64,000 nt of DNA from Pelomonas cellulosilytica (GCF_021353265.1 NZ_JAJTWU010000010.1:272760-336759); one strand, 5' to 3'. Positions 32,379 through 41,898 are shown, counted from the stretch's first letter. Numbers and translations: made by a program. Notes: generated by a model from the letters alone, not told the origin.

Positions 32379-32945
32379 TTACTGCTTGACCGCTTCGATC
32401 TGGATCAGCAGGCGCACGCTGTCCGGGATGCCCGGGATGCCGTACATGACGCCCCACTGGCTGCGCTGGATCGTGGCCTCGAAGTCGCCGCCGCAGACCT
32501 CGCGCTTGAGCATGGGGTTCTGGTAGCAGTTGAAGCTGCTGGCCGTCAGCGTGACCGGGTTGGTCTTGCCGCGCAGCGTCAGGTCACCGGTGACGCTGAC
32601 CAGCTTGTCGCCGTTGAACGTGAACTTGTCGCCGACGAACTTGGCCGTCGGGAATTCCTCGACCGCGAAGAAGTCCTTGCTCTTCAGGTGACCGTCGAAC
32701 GGGCCGATGCCGGTGGAGATGGAGGCCATGTCGATCGTGATGTCGACCTTGCCGGTCTTGGCGGCCTTGTCGTAGGTGATCGTGCCTTCCTTCTTGTCCC
32801 AGCGGCCACGGTTGGTGCTGGTGCCGAAGTGCTTGGCCTCGAAGTAGACCTGGGTGTGGGTCGGCTCGAGCGAGTAGGTGGCGCTTTGCGCGTGGGCGGC
32901 GCCGGCGGTGGCCAGCAGGGCGGCGAGCAGCAGGGTGGTCTTCAT
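32379..32945 (-). CDS. yceI: YceI-family periplasmic protein (copy 1)
   Basis: A 188-residue exported lipocalin-like protein. The signal peptide is MKTTLLLAALLATAGAAHA, followed by YceI segments YSLEPTHTQVYFEAKHFGTS, DITIDMASISTGIGPFDGHL and LTGDLTLRGKTNPVTL-type strands. YceI proteins bind polyisoprenoids such as octaprenyl compounds in the periplasm. Two adjacent cysteine-containing stretches near the C terminus (SFNCYQN, REVCGGD) could form a disulfide. It is last in the operon after a second yceI and a cytochrome b561. Confidence 0.92.
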   Translation of the reverse strand: MKTTLLLAALLATAGAAHAQSATYSLEPTHTQVYFEAKHFGTSTNRGRWDKKEGTITYDKAAKTGKVDITIDMASISTGIGPFDGHLKSKDFFAVEEFPTAKFVGDKFTFNGDKLVSVTGDLTLRGKTNPVTLTASSFNCYQNPMLKREVCGGDFEATIQRSQWGVMYGIPGIPDSVRLLIQIEAVKQ

Positions 32946-32995
32946 CAGGGAGGTCTCCTGGACAGTGGGTTGAAACGAGGAAAGGAAACGGCCCG

Positions 32996-33538
32996 TCACA
33001 GGCCGGAGAACGACAGCTTGAACTTGACAGTGACGTCGTTGGCGACGACCGAGGTGTCGGCCCATTCGCCATCACCGACCTTGAAGTCCAGCCGCTTGAT
33101 CGGCACGCTGCCGGCGGCCACGCCGCTGCTGAGCGTAATGGGCACGACGACGTCGCGGCTGGCGCCCTTGATCGTCAGCTTGCCGGCCACGTCGTACTTG
33201 CCTGCGCCGGTGGGCTTGATGCCGGTGGACACGAAGGTGGCCTTGCCGTTGCGCTTGGTGTCGAACCAGGTCGAGCCGGCCAGCTCCTTGTCGAAGCTCG
33301 GGTCACCCAGCGACACGCTGCCCAGGTCCACCGTGAAGGCGATCTTTCCGGCCTCGGGCTTCTTGGCGTCGAAGTCGAGCTGGGCTTCGAACTTCTTGAA
33401 CTTGCCGTCGACCGGCACGCCCATCTGCTTGAAGGTGAAGCTGAGCTCGCTCTTGTCGGGCTGCAGCGTGGCGCCGTGGGCCGGCAGCAACGCGGCGCTC
33501 AGCGCGAGGGCGGCGGCGAATGTGGAGAGGCGGTTCAT
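32996..33538 (-). CDS. YceI-family periplasmic protein (copy 2)
   Basis: A 180-residue paralogue of the next gene, with signal peptide MNRLSTFAAALALSAALLPAHG and YceI strands SELSFTFKQMGVPVDGKFKKF, VDLGSVSLGDPSFD and VAGKLTIKGASRDVVVPITL. It differs from copy 1 in lacking the two C-terminal cysteine segments and belongs to the b561-linked YceI subgroup. It is flanked by short gaps (14 bases after the cytochrome gene, 50 before copy 1), so the three genes are one operon. Confidence 0.9.
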   Translation of the reverse strand: MNRLSTFAAALALSAALLPAHGATLQPDKSELSFTFKQMGVPVDGKFKKFEAQLDFDAKKPEAGKIAFTVDLGSVSLGDPSFDKELAGSTWFDTKRNGKATFVSTGIKPTGAGKYDVAGKLTIKGASRDVVVPITLSSGVAAGSVPIKRLDFKVGDGEWADTSVVANDVTVKFKLSFSGL

Positions 33539-33552
33539 GGCGGTTCCTTCCT

Positions 33553-34089
33553 TCAGGAGCGGCGCAGCGACATGCGGGCCAGCAGCCCGTCGCGGTCGAC
33601 GAATTGGTGTTTGAGGGCAGCGGCCACATGGGCCAGCACGAGGGCGGCCAGGCCCCAGGCCAGCGCGGCATGGACCCGTTCCAGCAGTTCGCCCAGGTCG
33701 TGGTCCTTGGGCACGAAGTCGGGCAGCGGCAGCACGCCGAACCAGACGATGGGGAAGCCCTTGGCGGAGCTCATCGCCCAGCCGGTCAACGGCACGGCGA
33801 AGAAGGCGATGTACAGCAGCACGTGCACGGCATGCGCAACGCGCGCCTGCCAGGCGGGCATCGGCAGGTCGGCCGGCGGGCGGTGGCTCAGGCGCCACAG
33901 CAGGCGCAGCGCCGACAGCGCGAGGATGGTGACGCCAGCCCACTTGTGCCAGTTATAGAGCTTGAGTCGCGTCAGCGAGAACGGCAGGTCCGACATGTAG
34001 ACGCCCACGCCGAAGGCGCCGACGATGGCCAGCGCCAGCAGCCAGTGCAGGACGATGGCGACGGGGGTGTAGCGGTGGGCTGGGCTCAT
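33553..34089 (-). CDS. cybB: Cytochrome b561
   Basis: A 178-residue four-TM cytochrome b561 of the YceJ/CybB type starting MSPAHRYTPVAIVLHWLLA. Haem-ligand histidines are visible in LHWLLA, LYNWHKWAG, VAHAVHVLLY and ERVHAALAW. These proteins move electrons between quinones and periplasmic acceptors. In E. coli yceJ also lies next to yceI, and the same pairing is seen here with two YceI genes. The ATG at 34089 is preferred to an upstream in-frame start that would add a hydrophilic 33-residue tail. Confidence 0.9.
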   Translation of the reverse strand: MSPAHRYTPVAIVLHWLLALAIVGAFGVGVYMSDLPFSLTRLKLYNWHKWAGVTILALSALRLLWRLSHRPPADLPMPAWQARVAHAVHVLLYIAFFAVPLTGWAMSSAKGFPIVWFGVLPLPDFVPKDHDLGELLERVHAALAWGLAALVLAHVAAALKHQFVDRDGLLARMSLRRS

Positions 34090-34194
34090 GATGGGAACGA
34101 AGTGTGTGCCCGGGAAGCAGTGCTTCGGTTCACCGGGCTTGTTGCCAATGTTCAGCCATTTTGAATTGCGAGGGCCCGGGCTCGTCAAGCCGGT

Positions 34195-35115
34195 TCAGCG
34201 CGCAGCCGCCCGCGGCCGGGCGCCAACGAGGAAGACGCCGGCCAGCACCAGCCCCGTGCCCACGGCGATCCATGCATTCATCGGCTCGCCGAGGATGGCG
34301 TAGCCCATCAGGATGGTGCTCATCGGCCCGACCATGCCCACCTGCGAGGACAGCGGCGCACCGATGCGCGAGATGGCCAGCATCACCATCAGCACCGGCG
34401 CCACCGTGCAGGCCGTGGCATTGACCACCGACAGCCACACGACAGGCGCGGGCACGACCGCGGCGGACAGCGGCCGCAGCAGCACGAACTGGCCGAGGCA
34501 CAGCATGCAGGCCACGCTGCTGGCCAGTCCCGTCAGCCGCAGCGGGCCCAGGCGCTGCACGACCCGCCCGCTGAGCGCAAGGTAGATGGCGTAGCTGATC
34601 GCGCTGCCGAACACCAGCGCAGCGCCGATGGCGGTGGACATGCCTTCGAAGTGCAGCTCGTGGCCGAACACCGCGACGACACCGCCATAGCTGAGCGCCA
34701 GCGCGAGCGCCTGGCGGCGCTCGATGCGGTGGTGGAAGCACACCGCCGAGATCAGCAGCACCAGCGTCGGGTTCAAGTACAGGATGAGCCGCTCCAGGCT
34801 GGCAGAGATGTAGGCCAGGCCGGCGAAGTCGAGGTAGCTCGCGAGGTAGTAGCCGGTGAAGCCCAGCACGGCGATGTCACGCCAGTCGCGTCGCGTCAGC
34901 GCCGGCTGGCCCCGGCCCGCCCACCAGGCCATGGCCAGGAAGAACGGCAGCGCCAGCAGCATGCGCCACATCAACAGCGTCACGGCGTCCACGCCATGCC
35001 GGTAGGCCAGCTTGACGATGATGGCCTTGCCGGAGAAGCCGATGGCGCCCAGCACCGCGAGCAGCAGACCGGGCCAGCGGGAACGGGACGACGGGGCTCG
35101 GGACGGCTCGGGCAT
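34195..35115 (-). CDS. EamA/DMT-superfamily transporter
   Basis: A 306-residue protein with ten predicted TM segments arranged as two EamA repeats (first: GLLLAVLGAIGFSGKAIIVKL...; second: AIGAALVFGSAISYAIYLALSG...). The end GEPMNAWIAVGTGLVLAGVFLV is typical. DMT transporters export or import small metabolites; the substrate is unknown. It is on the same strand as the solute-binding protein upstream, with a 52-base gap. Confidence 0.9.
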   Translation of the reverse strand: MPEPSRAPSSRSRWPGLLLAVLGAIGFSGKAIIVKLAYRHGVDAVTLLMWRMLLALPFFLAMAWWAGRGQPALTRRDWRDIAVLGFTGYYLASYLDFAGLAYISASLERLILYLNPTLVLLISAVCFHHRIERRQALALALSYGGVVAVFGHELHFEGMSTAIGAALVFGSAISYAIYLALSGRVVQRLGPLRLTGLASSVACMLCLGQFVLLRPLSAAVVPAPVVWLSVVNATACTVAPVLMVMLAISRIGAPLSSQVGMVGPMSTILMGYAILGEPMNAWIAVGTGLVLAGVFLVGARPRAAAR

Positions 35116-35167
35116 CGAGTCAGTCTAGGGCTGGCATCCTGCGTGCGCCGCGAAGCGCAGTCGCTCC

Positions 35168-35944
35168 TCAACTGAAGCCGTGGCTGGCCCGAAGGCGGGC
35201 CGCGGTGCCATTGGCCTCAATGGCCTGCATGGCAGCCGTGAGCCGCGCCAGCCGCGCCGGCTGCACCGTCGGCGACACGGCCACCAGCAGCGGTTCCGCG
35301 GCGAACACCGCGGGCAGCATGCGCACCTGATCCTGCAGGCCCTCGGCCTGAATCAGCTGGCGGATCATGCCCTCCGACTGGTAGAAGAACCGGCCGCGGC
35401 CCTTCAGCAGCTTGCGCAGGTTCTGCAGGTGGTCGGTCGCACCGTCATCCACCTTCAGCCCCGACTGCTGCAGCAGGAAGCTGGTGTAAGCCGTGCCCCG
35501 CGTGGCCAGCACGACGCCGTCGTCACCCAGCGCGCGGATGTCGTCGAAGTTGCGCACCGCGTCGGCGTCATGATCGTCCGCCCGCACCGCGGCGCGGTGC
35601 CGCGACACATAGAGTGCCGGCTGGTCGATGAAGCGGAAGCGCTCCAGCCGGGCCGGCGTCTTCAGCAGGCCGAAGAACACGTCCAGCGAGCCCAGGGCCA
35701 GTTCACGCTCGATGCGCAGCACAGGCAGGTAGCGATCCAGCCCGTCGAGTTGCAAGTGCGGGTCGTGATCGGTCAGCGCGCGCATGTAGGCCAGACAGAA
35801 GCCCGATGACGCCGCCCCGGGCGGGCCGAACTTGTGCGGTGCACCGGCCTCGGCCACCGTCTTCAACCGGACGACCGGCGCCGCTGCCGAAACGCCGGTG
35901 CTCCAGGCCAGGCTGGCAGCCAGCAGGGTTCGGCGGCGATTCAT
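35168..35944 (-). CDS. Solitary extracellular solute-binding protein (family 3-like)
   Basis: A 258-residue exported protein with signal peptide MNRRRTLLAASLAWSTGVSAA and a type II binding fold (SSGFCLAYMRALTDHDPHLQLDGLDRY, LDVFFGLLKTPARLERFRFID). No ABC permease or ATPase gene is adjacent. A second protein with the same plan lies at 52636-53382; both have the motif pattern D(V/A)FF.LLK(T/S)P. Such solitary proteins can serve as sensors or signalling partners rather than transport components (inference). Confidence 0.78.
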   Translation of the reverse strand: MNRRRTLLAASLAWSTGVSAAAPVVRLKTVAEAGAPHKFGPPGAASSGFCLAYMRALTDHDPHLQLDGLDRYLPVLRIERELALGSLDVFFGLLKTPARLERFRFIDQPALYVSRHRAAVRADDHDADAVRNFDDIRALGDDGVVLATRGTAYTSFLLQQSGLKVDDGATDHLQNLRKLLKGRGRFFYQSEGMIRQLIQAEGLQDQVRMLPAVFAAEPLLVAVSPTVQPARLARLTAAMQAIEANGTAARLRASHGFS

Positions 35945-35986
35945 GACGCCATTATTGGGCGGCGCGGCGGCACCGGCCAGCCGCCG

Positions 35987-38900
35987 CTAGACCTGCGCGA
36001 GCAACTCCTGCCAGCGAGCGCGTGCAGACTCCTCATGCCGGGCCTTCACATGGCCGTAGCCGCGGATGCCTTCTGGCACGCGGGCCAGCTCCACTGCGGT
36101 GGGCAGCGTCAGGGCATTGAGCCCGGCCAGCGCCTTCTCAATGCCGGCGCGGTAGTCCACGATCCAGCGGCGCTCCATCCGGCGCTCTTCGGTGTGCCCG
36201 AAGACGTCGAAGGCCGTGCCGCGCAAGCCTTTCATCTTCGCCAGCAGCCGGAACGCCGGGCGCACCCAGCCGCCGAACGGCTGCTTGACCAGCTCGCCCT
36301 TGGCGTTCTTCTTCGCCAGTAGCGGCGGCGCGAGGTGGTGGACGACCTTGTAGTCGCCCTCGAACATCTCGGCGATCTTCTCGTCGAAGCCCATCTGCGT
36401 GTGCAGCCGCGCCACCTCGTACTCGTCCTTGTAGGCCATCAGCTTGAAGAGATAGCGGGCGACGGCCTCCGTCAGCGCCGTGCCCCCGCCGAGCGCGCTC
36501 TCCGCGGCGCGCACCTTGTCGACGAAGGCCTTGTAGTCGGCCGCGTAGGCGGCGCTCTGGTAGCCGGTCAGGAACTCGACGCGCCGCGTGACGACCTCGT
36601 CCAGGCCCGGGCGCTTGACAAACTGGATGACGGCCTGCGCCGCATACAGCGCCTGCACGGCTTTGAGGTCGTGCGCGCATCGGCGGCCCCACTCGAACGC
36701 GGCCTTGTTGTTGTCCACCTGCACGCCGTTGAGTTCGATGGCGCGCATCAGCGCGTCATAGCTCAGCGGCACGCGGCCCTGCTGCCACGCGTAGCCCAGC
36801 ATCAGCGGGTTGGTGTAGAGCGAATCGCCCAGCAGCTTGACGGCGACCTCCTCGGCGTCAAAGGCGCCCAGGTGGCCCGCACCAACGGCCTTGCCCAGCG
36901 CCTGCTCGCAGGCCGTGCCGGGGAAGGTCCAGTCGGGGTTGTTGACCAGCGTGGCGGTCGGCGAGCCATGGGTGTTCAGGGCGACGAAGGTGCGGCCCTC
37001 GCGCATGACGGCCAGCGTCGCCTTGTTGGCCGCGACGATGGCATCGCAGGCGATGACAAGGTCGGCCTCGGCCGTGCCGACCTTGGTGCAGTAGATGGCC
37101 TCGGTCCGGTTGGCGATCTGGATGTGGCTCCACGTCGCGCCGCCCTTCTGCGCCAGGCCCGCGGCATCCTGCGTGATGACGCCCTTGCCTTCGAGGTGCG
37201 CTGCCATGCCCAGCAGCTGGCCGATCGTGATGACACCCGTGCCACCCACGCCGGCCACGACGATGCCCCAGGCTTCTTCCGCGTTCGGGATGACCGGCAG
37301 CGGCAGCACGCCCAGCGCCGTGTCGAATGGGCTCTTGCGGCCTTCCTTCTTCGGCTTCTTCAGCGCGCCGCCCTCGACTGTGACGAAGCTCGGGCAGAAG
37401 CCCTTCACGCAGGAGTAGTCCTTGTTGCAGGTGTTCTGGTTGATCTGGCGCTTACGGCCGAACTCGGTCTCCAGCGGCTCCACGCTCAGACAGTTGGACT
37501 GCACGGAACAGTCGCCGCAGCCCTCGCAGACCAGCTCGTTGATGACCACACGCTTGGCCGGGTCCACCATCTTGCCGCGCTTGCGGCGACGGCGTTTTTC
37601 GGTGGCGCACGTCTGGTCGTAGATGATGGCTGTCGTGCCCTTGATGTCGCGGAACTGACGCTGGAGGTCGTCAAGCTCGTCGCGGTGGTGCACGGTCACG
37701 CCGGGCGCCAGCGCGACGCCTTCGTACTTGGCCGGCTCGTCGGTCACGATGACGAGCTTCTGCACGCCCTCCGAGATCACGCTGTTCATGATCTGGATGA
37801 CGGTGTGCCCCTCGGGCCGCTCGCCGACGGTCTGGCCGCCGGTCATCGCGACGGCGTCGTTGTAGAGGATCTTGTAGGTGATGTTCACACCCGCGGCGAT
37901 GCTCTGGCGGATGGCCAGGCTGCCGCTGTGGAAGTAGGTGCCGTCGCCGAGATTGCTGAAGATGTGCTTCTCGTTGGTGAACGGCGCCTGGCCCACCCAG
38001 GGCACACCCTCGCCGCCCATCTGCGTGAACGTGGCCGTGTTGCGGCCGGGCATCCACGTGACCATGTAGTGGCAGCCGATGCCGCCGACGGCGCGCGAGC
38101 CGTCAGGCACGCGCGTGCTGGTGTTGTGCGGGCAGCCCGAGCAGAACCACGGCGTGCGGTCGGCGCCGCCGGCGGTCTTTTCCTCGGCCTTGAGCGACGC
38201 TTCCTTGGCGTCGATGACGGCCAGACGGGCATCCAGGCGGGCGCGGATGTCGGCGTCCACGCCCATTCTTCTAAGCCGCTTGGCGATGGCGCGGGCAATG
38301 AGGGCCGGCGTCAGGTCGGCCTGCGGGCGCAGCAGCCAGTGGTCGCTCGGGTTGGGCACGCTCCACTCGCCGCCCTCGCCGTCACCGGCGTCGAACTTGC
38401 CGAGCACGTTGGGCCGTACGTCCGAGCGCCAGTTGTAGAGCTCTTCCTTGACCTGGTACTCGATGATCTGGCGCTTCTCCTCGACGACGAGGATCTCCTG
38501 CAGGCCCTGCGCGAACTCGCGCGCCACCTGCGCCTCCAGCGGCCACACGACGTTGACCTTGTGCAGCCGGATGCCGATGCGCCGGCAGGTGTCGTCGTCC
38601 AGGCCCAGGTCGTGCAGCGCCTGGCGTGTGTCGTTGAAGGCCTTGCCGCTGGTGATCAGCCCGAAGCGGTCATTCGGCCCCTCGATGACGTTGTAGTTCA
38701 GCCGGTTGGCGCGGATGTAGGCCAGCGCGGCGTACCACTTGAAGTTCATCATCCGCGCCTCTTGCTCCAGAGGCGGGTCGGGCCAGCGGATGTGCAGGCC
38801 GCCCGGCGGCATCTGGAAATCCTCGGGCAGCAGGATGTTCACGCGATCAGGATCGACGCTGACGGAGGCCGAGCTTTCGACGATCTCCTGGATGGTCTTC

Positions 38901-39529
38901 ATGCCGGCCCACAGGCCCGAGAAGCGGCTCATGGCAAAGGCATGCAGGCCCATGTCCAGGATGTCCTGCACGCTACTCGGGAAGAAGGTCGGGAAGCCGA
39001 CTGCCTTGAAGACGTGGTCGCTCTGGTGCGCCGCTGTCGAGCTCTTGGCGATGTGGTCGTCGCCCGCAATGGCGATGACGCCGCCGTGCTTGGACGTACC
39101 GGCCATGTTGGCGTGCTTGAAAACGTCGATGCAGCGGTCCACGCCCGGGCCCTTGCCGTACCAGAGGCCGAACACGCCGTCGAACTTGGCCTTCTCGGGG
39201 AAGAGGTCCAGCTGCTGCGTGCCCCACACGGCGGTCGCGCCGAGTTCCTCGTTGACGCCCGGCTGGAACACGATGTTCTGCTTCGCCAGATGCTTCTTGG
39301 CGGCCCACAGCGCCTGGTCGTAGCCGCCCAGCGGCGAGCCGCGGTAGCCGCTGATGAAGCCGGCGGTGTTCAGGCCGACAAGAGCGTCGCGCGTACGCTG
39401 CAGCATCGGCAGCCGCACCAGCGCCTGCACGCCGCTCATGAAGGCGCGACCGGCGTCGAGGGCGTATTTGTCGTCGAGCGTCACTGTCTGCAGGGAGCGC
39501 AGGACGTGGTCGGGCAGCGGGGCGTTCAT
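35987..39529 (-). CDS. Fused indolepyruvate ferredoxin oxidoreductase
   Basis: A 1180-residue cytoplasmic enzyme joining the IorA- and IorB-type subunits. The N-terminal half carries the pyruvate-ferredoxin-oxidoreductase-like and TPP-binding domains (GYRGSPLGGYDQ, FSNLGDGTYFHSG). A cysteine-rich ferredoxin-like section follows (CEGCGDCSVQSNC, then CNKDYSCVKGFC), then the gamma-type domain (VAGVGGTGVITIGQLLG). It converts aryl-2-oxo acids to acyl-CoA in amino acid breakdown. An Lrp/AsnC regulator is divergent from it, which fits regulation by an amino acid. Confidence 0.92.
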   Translation of the reverse strand: MNAPLPDHVLRSLQTVTLDDKYALDAGRAFMSGVQALVRLPMLQRTRDALVGLNTAGFISGYRGSPLGGYDQALWAAKKHLAKQNIVFQPGVNEELGATAVWGTQQLDLFPEKAKFDGVFGLWYGKGPGVDRCIDVFKHANMAGTSKHGGVIAIAGDDHIAKSSTAAHQSDHVFKAVGFPTFFPSSVQDILDMGLHAFAMSRFSGLWAGMKTIQEIVESSASVSVDPDRVNILLPEDFQMPPGGLHIRWPDPPLEQEARMMNFKWYAALAYIRANRLNYNVIEGPNDRFGLITSGKAFNDTRQALHDLGLDDDTCRRIGIRLHKVNVVWPLEAQVAREFAQGLQEILVVEEKRQIIEYQVKEELYNWRSDVRPNVLGKFDAGDGEGGEWSVPNPSDHWLLRPQADLTPALIARAIAKRLRRMGVDADIRARLDARLAVIDAKEASLKAEEKTAGGADRTPWFCSGCPHNTSTRVPDGSRAVGGIGCHYMVTWMPGRNTATFTQMGGEGVPWVGQAPFTNEKHIFSNLGDGTYFHSGSLAIRQSIAAGVNITYKILYNDAVAMTGGQTVGERPEGHTVIQIMNSVISEGVQKLVIVTDEPAKYEGVALAPGVTVHHRDELDDLQRQFRDIKGTTAIIYDQTCATEKRRRRKRGKMVDPAKRVVINELVCEGCGDCSVQSNCLSVEPLETEFGRKRQINQNTCNKDYSCVKGFCPSFVTVEGGALKKPKKEGRKSPFDTALGVLPLPVIPNAEEAWGIVVAGVGGTGVITIGQLLGMAAHLEGKGVITQDAAGLAQKGGATWSHIQIANRTEAIYCTKVGTAEADLVIACDAIVAANKATLAVMREGRTFVALNTHGSPTATLVNNPDWTFPGTACEQALGKAVGAGHLGAFDAEEVAVKLLGDSLYTNPLMLGYAWQQGRVPLSYDALMRAIELNGVQVDNNKAAFEWGRRCAHDLKAVQALYAAQAVIQFVKRPGLDEVVTRRVEFLTGYQSAAYAADYKAFVDKVRAAESALGGGTALTEAVARYLFKLMAYKDEYEVARLHTQMGFDEKIAEMFEGDYKVVHHLAPPLLAKKNAKGELVKQPFGGWVRPAFRLLAKMKGLRGTAFDVFGHTEERRMERRWIVDYRAGIEKALAGLNALTLPTAVELARVPEGIRGYGHVKARHEESARARWQELLAQV

Positions 39530-39626
39530 CGGGTGCGGGCTCCAGCGTGGGGGCCGGACGCGAGGCGCCCTCGTGAGGCGGGCGCGTGCGGCGAACGGAC
39601 AGTATGGGCGTCGGGCCAGTGTAGGA

Positions 39627-39705
39627 AAAGCATCGAGCGTGATGCTTTCTCATTCGCGCTCTGATCCAATGTTGTCAGCAAGATTCTTTCTTCCAAACGA
39701 GAATC
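39627..39705. promoter_or_regulatory. Two inverted repeats between the IOR and Lrp/AsnC genes
   Basis: AAAGCATC (39627-39634) with GATGCTTT (39641-39648), spacer 6, and GATTCT (39682-39687) with AGAATC (39700-39705), spacer 12. Both lie in the A/T-richer 217-base gap between the divergent starts and are candidate sites for the Lrp/AsnC protein or for the promoters themselves. Confidence 0.5.
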
Positions 39706-39746
39706 AGAAACCATTCATATCGCCGCCTAGCCGATCAGGGCAAACC

Positions 39747-40244
39747 ATGACTTCAGACGCCACGTCATCCGGCGACCTCGACCGCTACCACATCGCCATC
39801 CTGGCCGAGCTGCAGAGCGACGCCCGCCAGTCCAACGCCGAGCTGGCGCAGCGCATCGGCCTGTCGGCCGCGCCCACGTGGCGCCGCGTCAAGTGGCTGG
39901 AGGAGCAGGGCTACATCACCGGCTACCGCGCCGAACTGGACCGCCGCAAGATCGGCCTGGGCGTGCTGGCCTTCGTGCGCGTGGACGCCGAGCGCAGCGC
40001 CGGCTCGGCCACCAAGGCGCTCGAAGACGAGATCCGCCAGCTGCCCGAGGTCATTGCCTGCCACTACATCTCGGGCACCGGCACCTTCGAGCTGCAGGTC
40101 ATGGCAACCGACCTGGACGCCTTCTCGCGTTTCTCCATCAACACGCTGCTGAAGCTACCCAACGTGAAGGACATCCACACCAGCTTCTCGCTGGGCGAGG
40201 TCAAGGCTGGCGGCGCGCTGCCGCTGACGCACCTGCAAGGTTGA
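39747..40244 (+). CDS. Lrp/AsnC-family transcriptional regulator
   Basis: A 165-residue regulator. The N-terminal HTH is in DLDRYHIAILAELQSDARQSN and LAQRIGLSAAPTWRRVKWLEEQG, and the C-terminal RAM ligand domain in LGVLAFVRVDAERS and VIACHYISGTGTFELQVMATDLDAFSRF. Lrp/AsnC proteins sense amino acids and control their metabolism. It diverges from the indolepyruvate oxidoreductase gene, its probable target. The ATG at 39747 (MTSDATSS) is preferred because upstream in-frame sequence runs through the A/T-rich control region. Confidence 0.92.
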   Translation: MTSDATSSGDLDRYHIAILAELQSDARQSNAELAQRIGLSAAPTWRRVKWLEEQGYITGYRAELDRRKIGLGVLAFVRVDAERSAGSATKALEDEIRQLPEVIACHYISGTGTFELQVMATDLDAFSRFSINTLLKLPNVKDIHTSFSLGEVKAGGALPLTHLQG

Positions 40245-40344
40245 CGCCGCTCGCCAGAGCGCGGCCACACCGCGGCGACGTGGCCGACCGGCCGTGCGGG
40301 CCGACGTGGCACCCCACCCTCCGCCGCTGCGCTAGGCTGCCCGA

Positions 40345-41253
40345 ATGCCCGTCGCCAACCACGCCCTGCCTCTTCGCCACCTGCTGCTCGCCCTCGCCGT
40401 CGTGGCGGTGTGGGGCAGCAACTTCGTCGTCATCAAGGTCGCGCTGCACGCGCTGCCGCCAATGCTGCTAGCCGTGCTGCGCTTCGCCATCGCGTTCGTG
40501 CCGGCTTGCTTCTTCCTGCCCCGGCCGGCGGTGAGCCTGAAGAACCTCGCCGGCTACGGGCTGTTCGTCGCGGTGGGCCAGTTTGGGCTGCTGTACCTGG
40601 CCATGCGCAGCGAGATCTCCCCGGGCCTGGCCTCGCTCGTCATCCAGACGCAGGTGTTCTTCACGCTGCTGCTGGCCGTGCGGCTGGCCGGCGAGCGGGT
40701 GCTGCCGGCACAGTGGCTCGGGCTGGCGCTGGCGGTGGCGGGCATCGCCGTCATCGTGGCGCACACCGACGGCAGCACCACGCCGCTGGGCCTGGGCATG
40801 GTGCTGGCCGCGGCCTTCTCCTGGGCCTGCGGCAACCTCGTCGGCAAGCGCGCGGGCCAGGTCAACATGCTGGCCTACGTCGTGTGGAGCAGCGCCTTCG
40901 CCGTGCCGCCGCTGCTGGTGCTGACGCTGGTCGTCGACGGCCCGTCACAGATCGCCGCGGCGCTCGCCCGGGCCGACGCCGGCACCTGGGCGGCCGTGCT
41001 GTGGCAGAGCTTTGCCAACACGCTGTTCGGCTACGGCTGCTGGAGCTGGCTGCTGTCGCGCCACCCGGCGCCGCGCATCGTGCCGATGGCGCTGCTGGTG
41101 CCCGTGTTCGGCATGGGCGCCAGCAGTCTGTTGCTGGCCGAGCCGCTGCCGGGCTGGAAGCTGGGCGCCGCGGCACTGGTGCTGGCCGGTCTGGCGATCA
41201 ACCTGTTCGGCCCCCGGCTTTTGCCCGCGCGGCCCAAGGCACCTGAGGCCTAA
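40345..41253 (+). CDS. EamA-family transporter (YdcZ/RhaT superfamily)
   Basis: A 302-residue protein with ten TM segments and two EamA repeats. VVAVWGSNFVVIKVALHALPP is the classic N-terminal motif, and the second repeat starts at GLGMVLAAAFSWACGNLVGK. It resembles the amino-acid exporters EamA/YedA. It lies 100 bases after the Lrp/AsnC gene on the same strand, so amino acid export under that regulator is possible (inference). Confidence 0.9.
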   Translation: MPVANHALPLRHLLLALAVVAVWGSNFVVIKVALHALPPMLLAVLRFAIAFVPACFFLPRPAVSLKNLAGYGLFVAVGQFGLLYLAMRSEISPGLASLVIQTQVFFTLLLAVRLAGERVLPAQWLGLALAVAGIAVIVAHTDGSTTPLGLGMVLAAAFSWACGNLVGKRAGQVNMLAYVVWSSAFAVPPLLVLTLVVDGPSQIAAALARADAGTWAAVLWQSFANTLFGYGCWSWLLSRHPAPRIVPMALLVPVFGMGASSLLLAEPLPGWKLGAAALVLAGLAINLFGPRLLPARPKAPEA

Positions 41254-41262
41254 GCTCGCCGC

Positions 41263-41898
41263 ATGAAGCGCCGTACCCTGCTCCCCTGCCTGCTGATGCC
41301 CGGCCTGGCCGGCGCCGCGCCGCCCGCGGTGACGCTGGCCGTCGAGTGGCGCTGGGTGGAATCTGCGCTGCCGCCATCGGCCCAGGCCGGCGTGCGCGAT
41401 GGCGCCGTCGTCGTGGGCACGGCCGGTGCCGTGTCACCGCGCGGGCCGGGTGTCGTCACTGCGACTGCAGGCGCCGCGCCACCGCCCGCGGAGCGCCTGC
41501 TGGTGCTCAACGGCCAGCGCGCCAGCCTGCGGCTGGCCTTGCAGGAGCCGCTGCAGCCGGTGGACGCCGTCGTGGAGATCGACGCCGGCGCGGCGCCGGC
41601 CAGCGCGGTGCGCCGCATCTACGCCCGCCCGGGCCAGGCGGCGCCGCGCTCCACACAAGGCATCACCGTCACGCCGACCTGGCCCGGCGGACGCGCGCCG
41701 GTGCGCGTGGCCTTTGCCATCGACGGCGAACATGGCGAGCTCTGGCAGTCCACGCTGGACCTGCCGATGGAGCGCTGGCAGACCGTGGCGCGCACGGGCG
41801 CCGCCGCGCCACCGTCGCCGCGCGGCACCGTCAGCAGCGGCGATGCTGAGGGCCGGCCGGAACGGGCGCTGCAGCTGCGCGTGTCTGTGCAGCCCTGA
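41263..41898 (+). CDS. Exported hypothetical protein
   Basis: A 211-residue protein with a short signal peptide (MKRRTLLPCLLMPGLAGAAPPAV) and an Ala/Pro-rich, probably beta-rich periplasmic part. The segment ITVTPTWPGGRAPVRVAFAID and the tail ERALQLRVSVQP are notable. I do not recognise a family. It starts nine bases after the EamA gene and is probably cotranscribed with it. Confidence 0.65.
   Translation: MKRRTLLPCLLMPGLAGAAPPAVTLAVEWRWVESALPPSAQAGVRDGAVVVGTAGAVSPRGPGVVTATAGAAPPPAERLLVLNGQRASLRLALQEPLQPVDAVVEIDAGAAPASAVRRIYARPGQAAPRSTQGITVTPTWPGGRAPVRVAFAIDGEHGELWQSTLDLPMERWQTVARTGAAAPPSPRGTVSSGDAEGRPERALQLRVSVQP

Noticed and set aside
36335..39664. 1109-codon open frame antisense to the indolepyruvate oxidoreductase gene
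   Set aside because: No motifs, low-complexity composition; the sense strand encodes a complete known enzyme.
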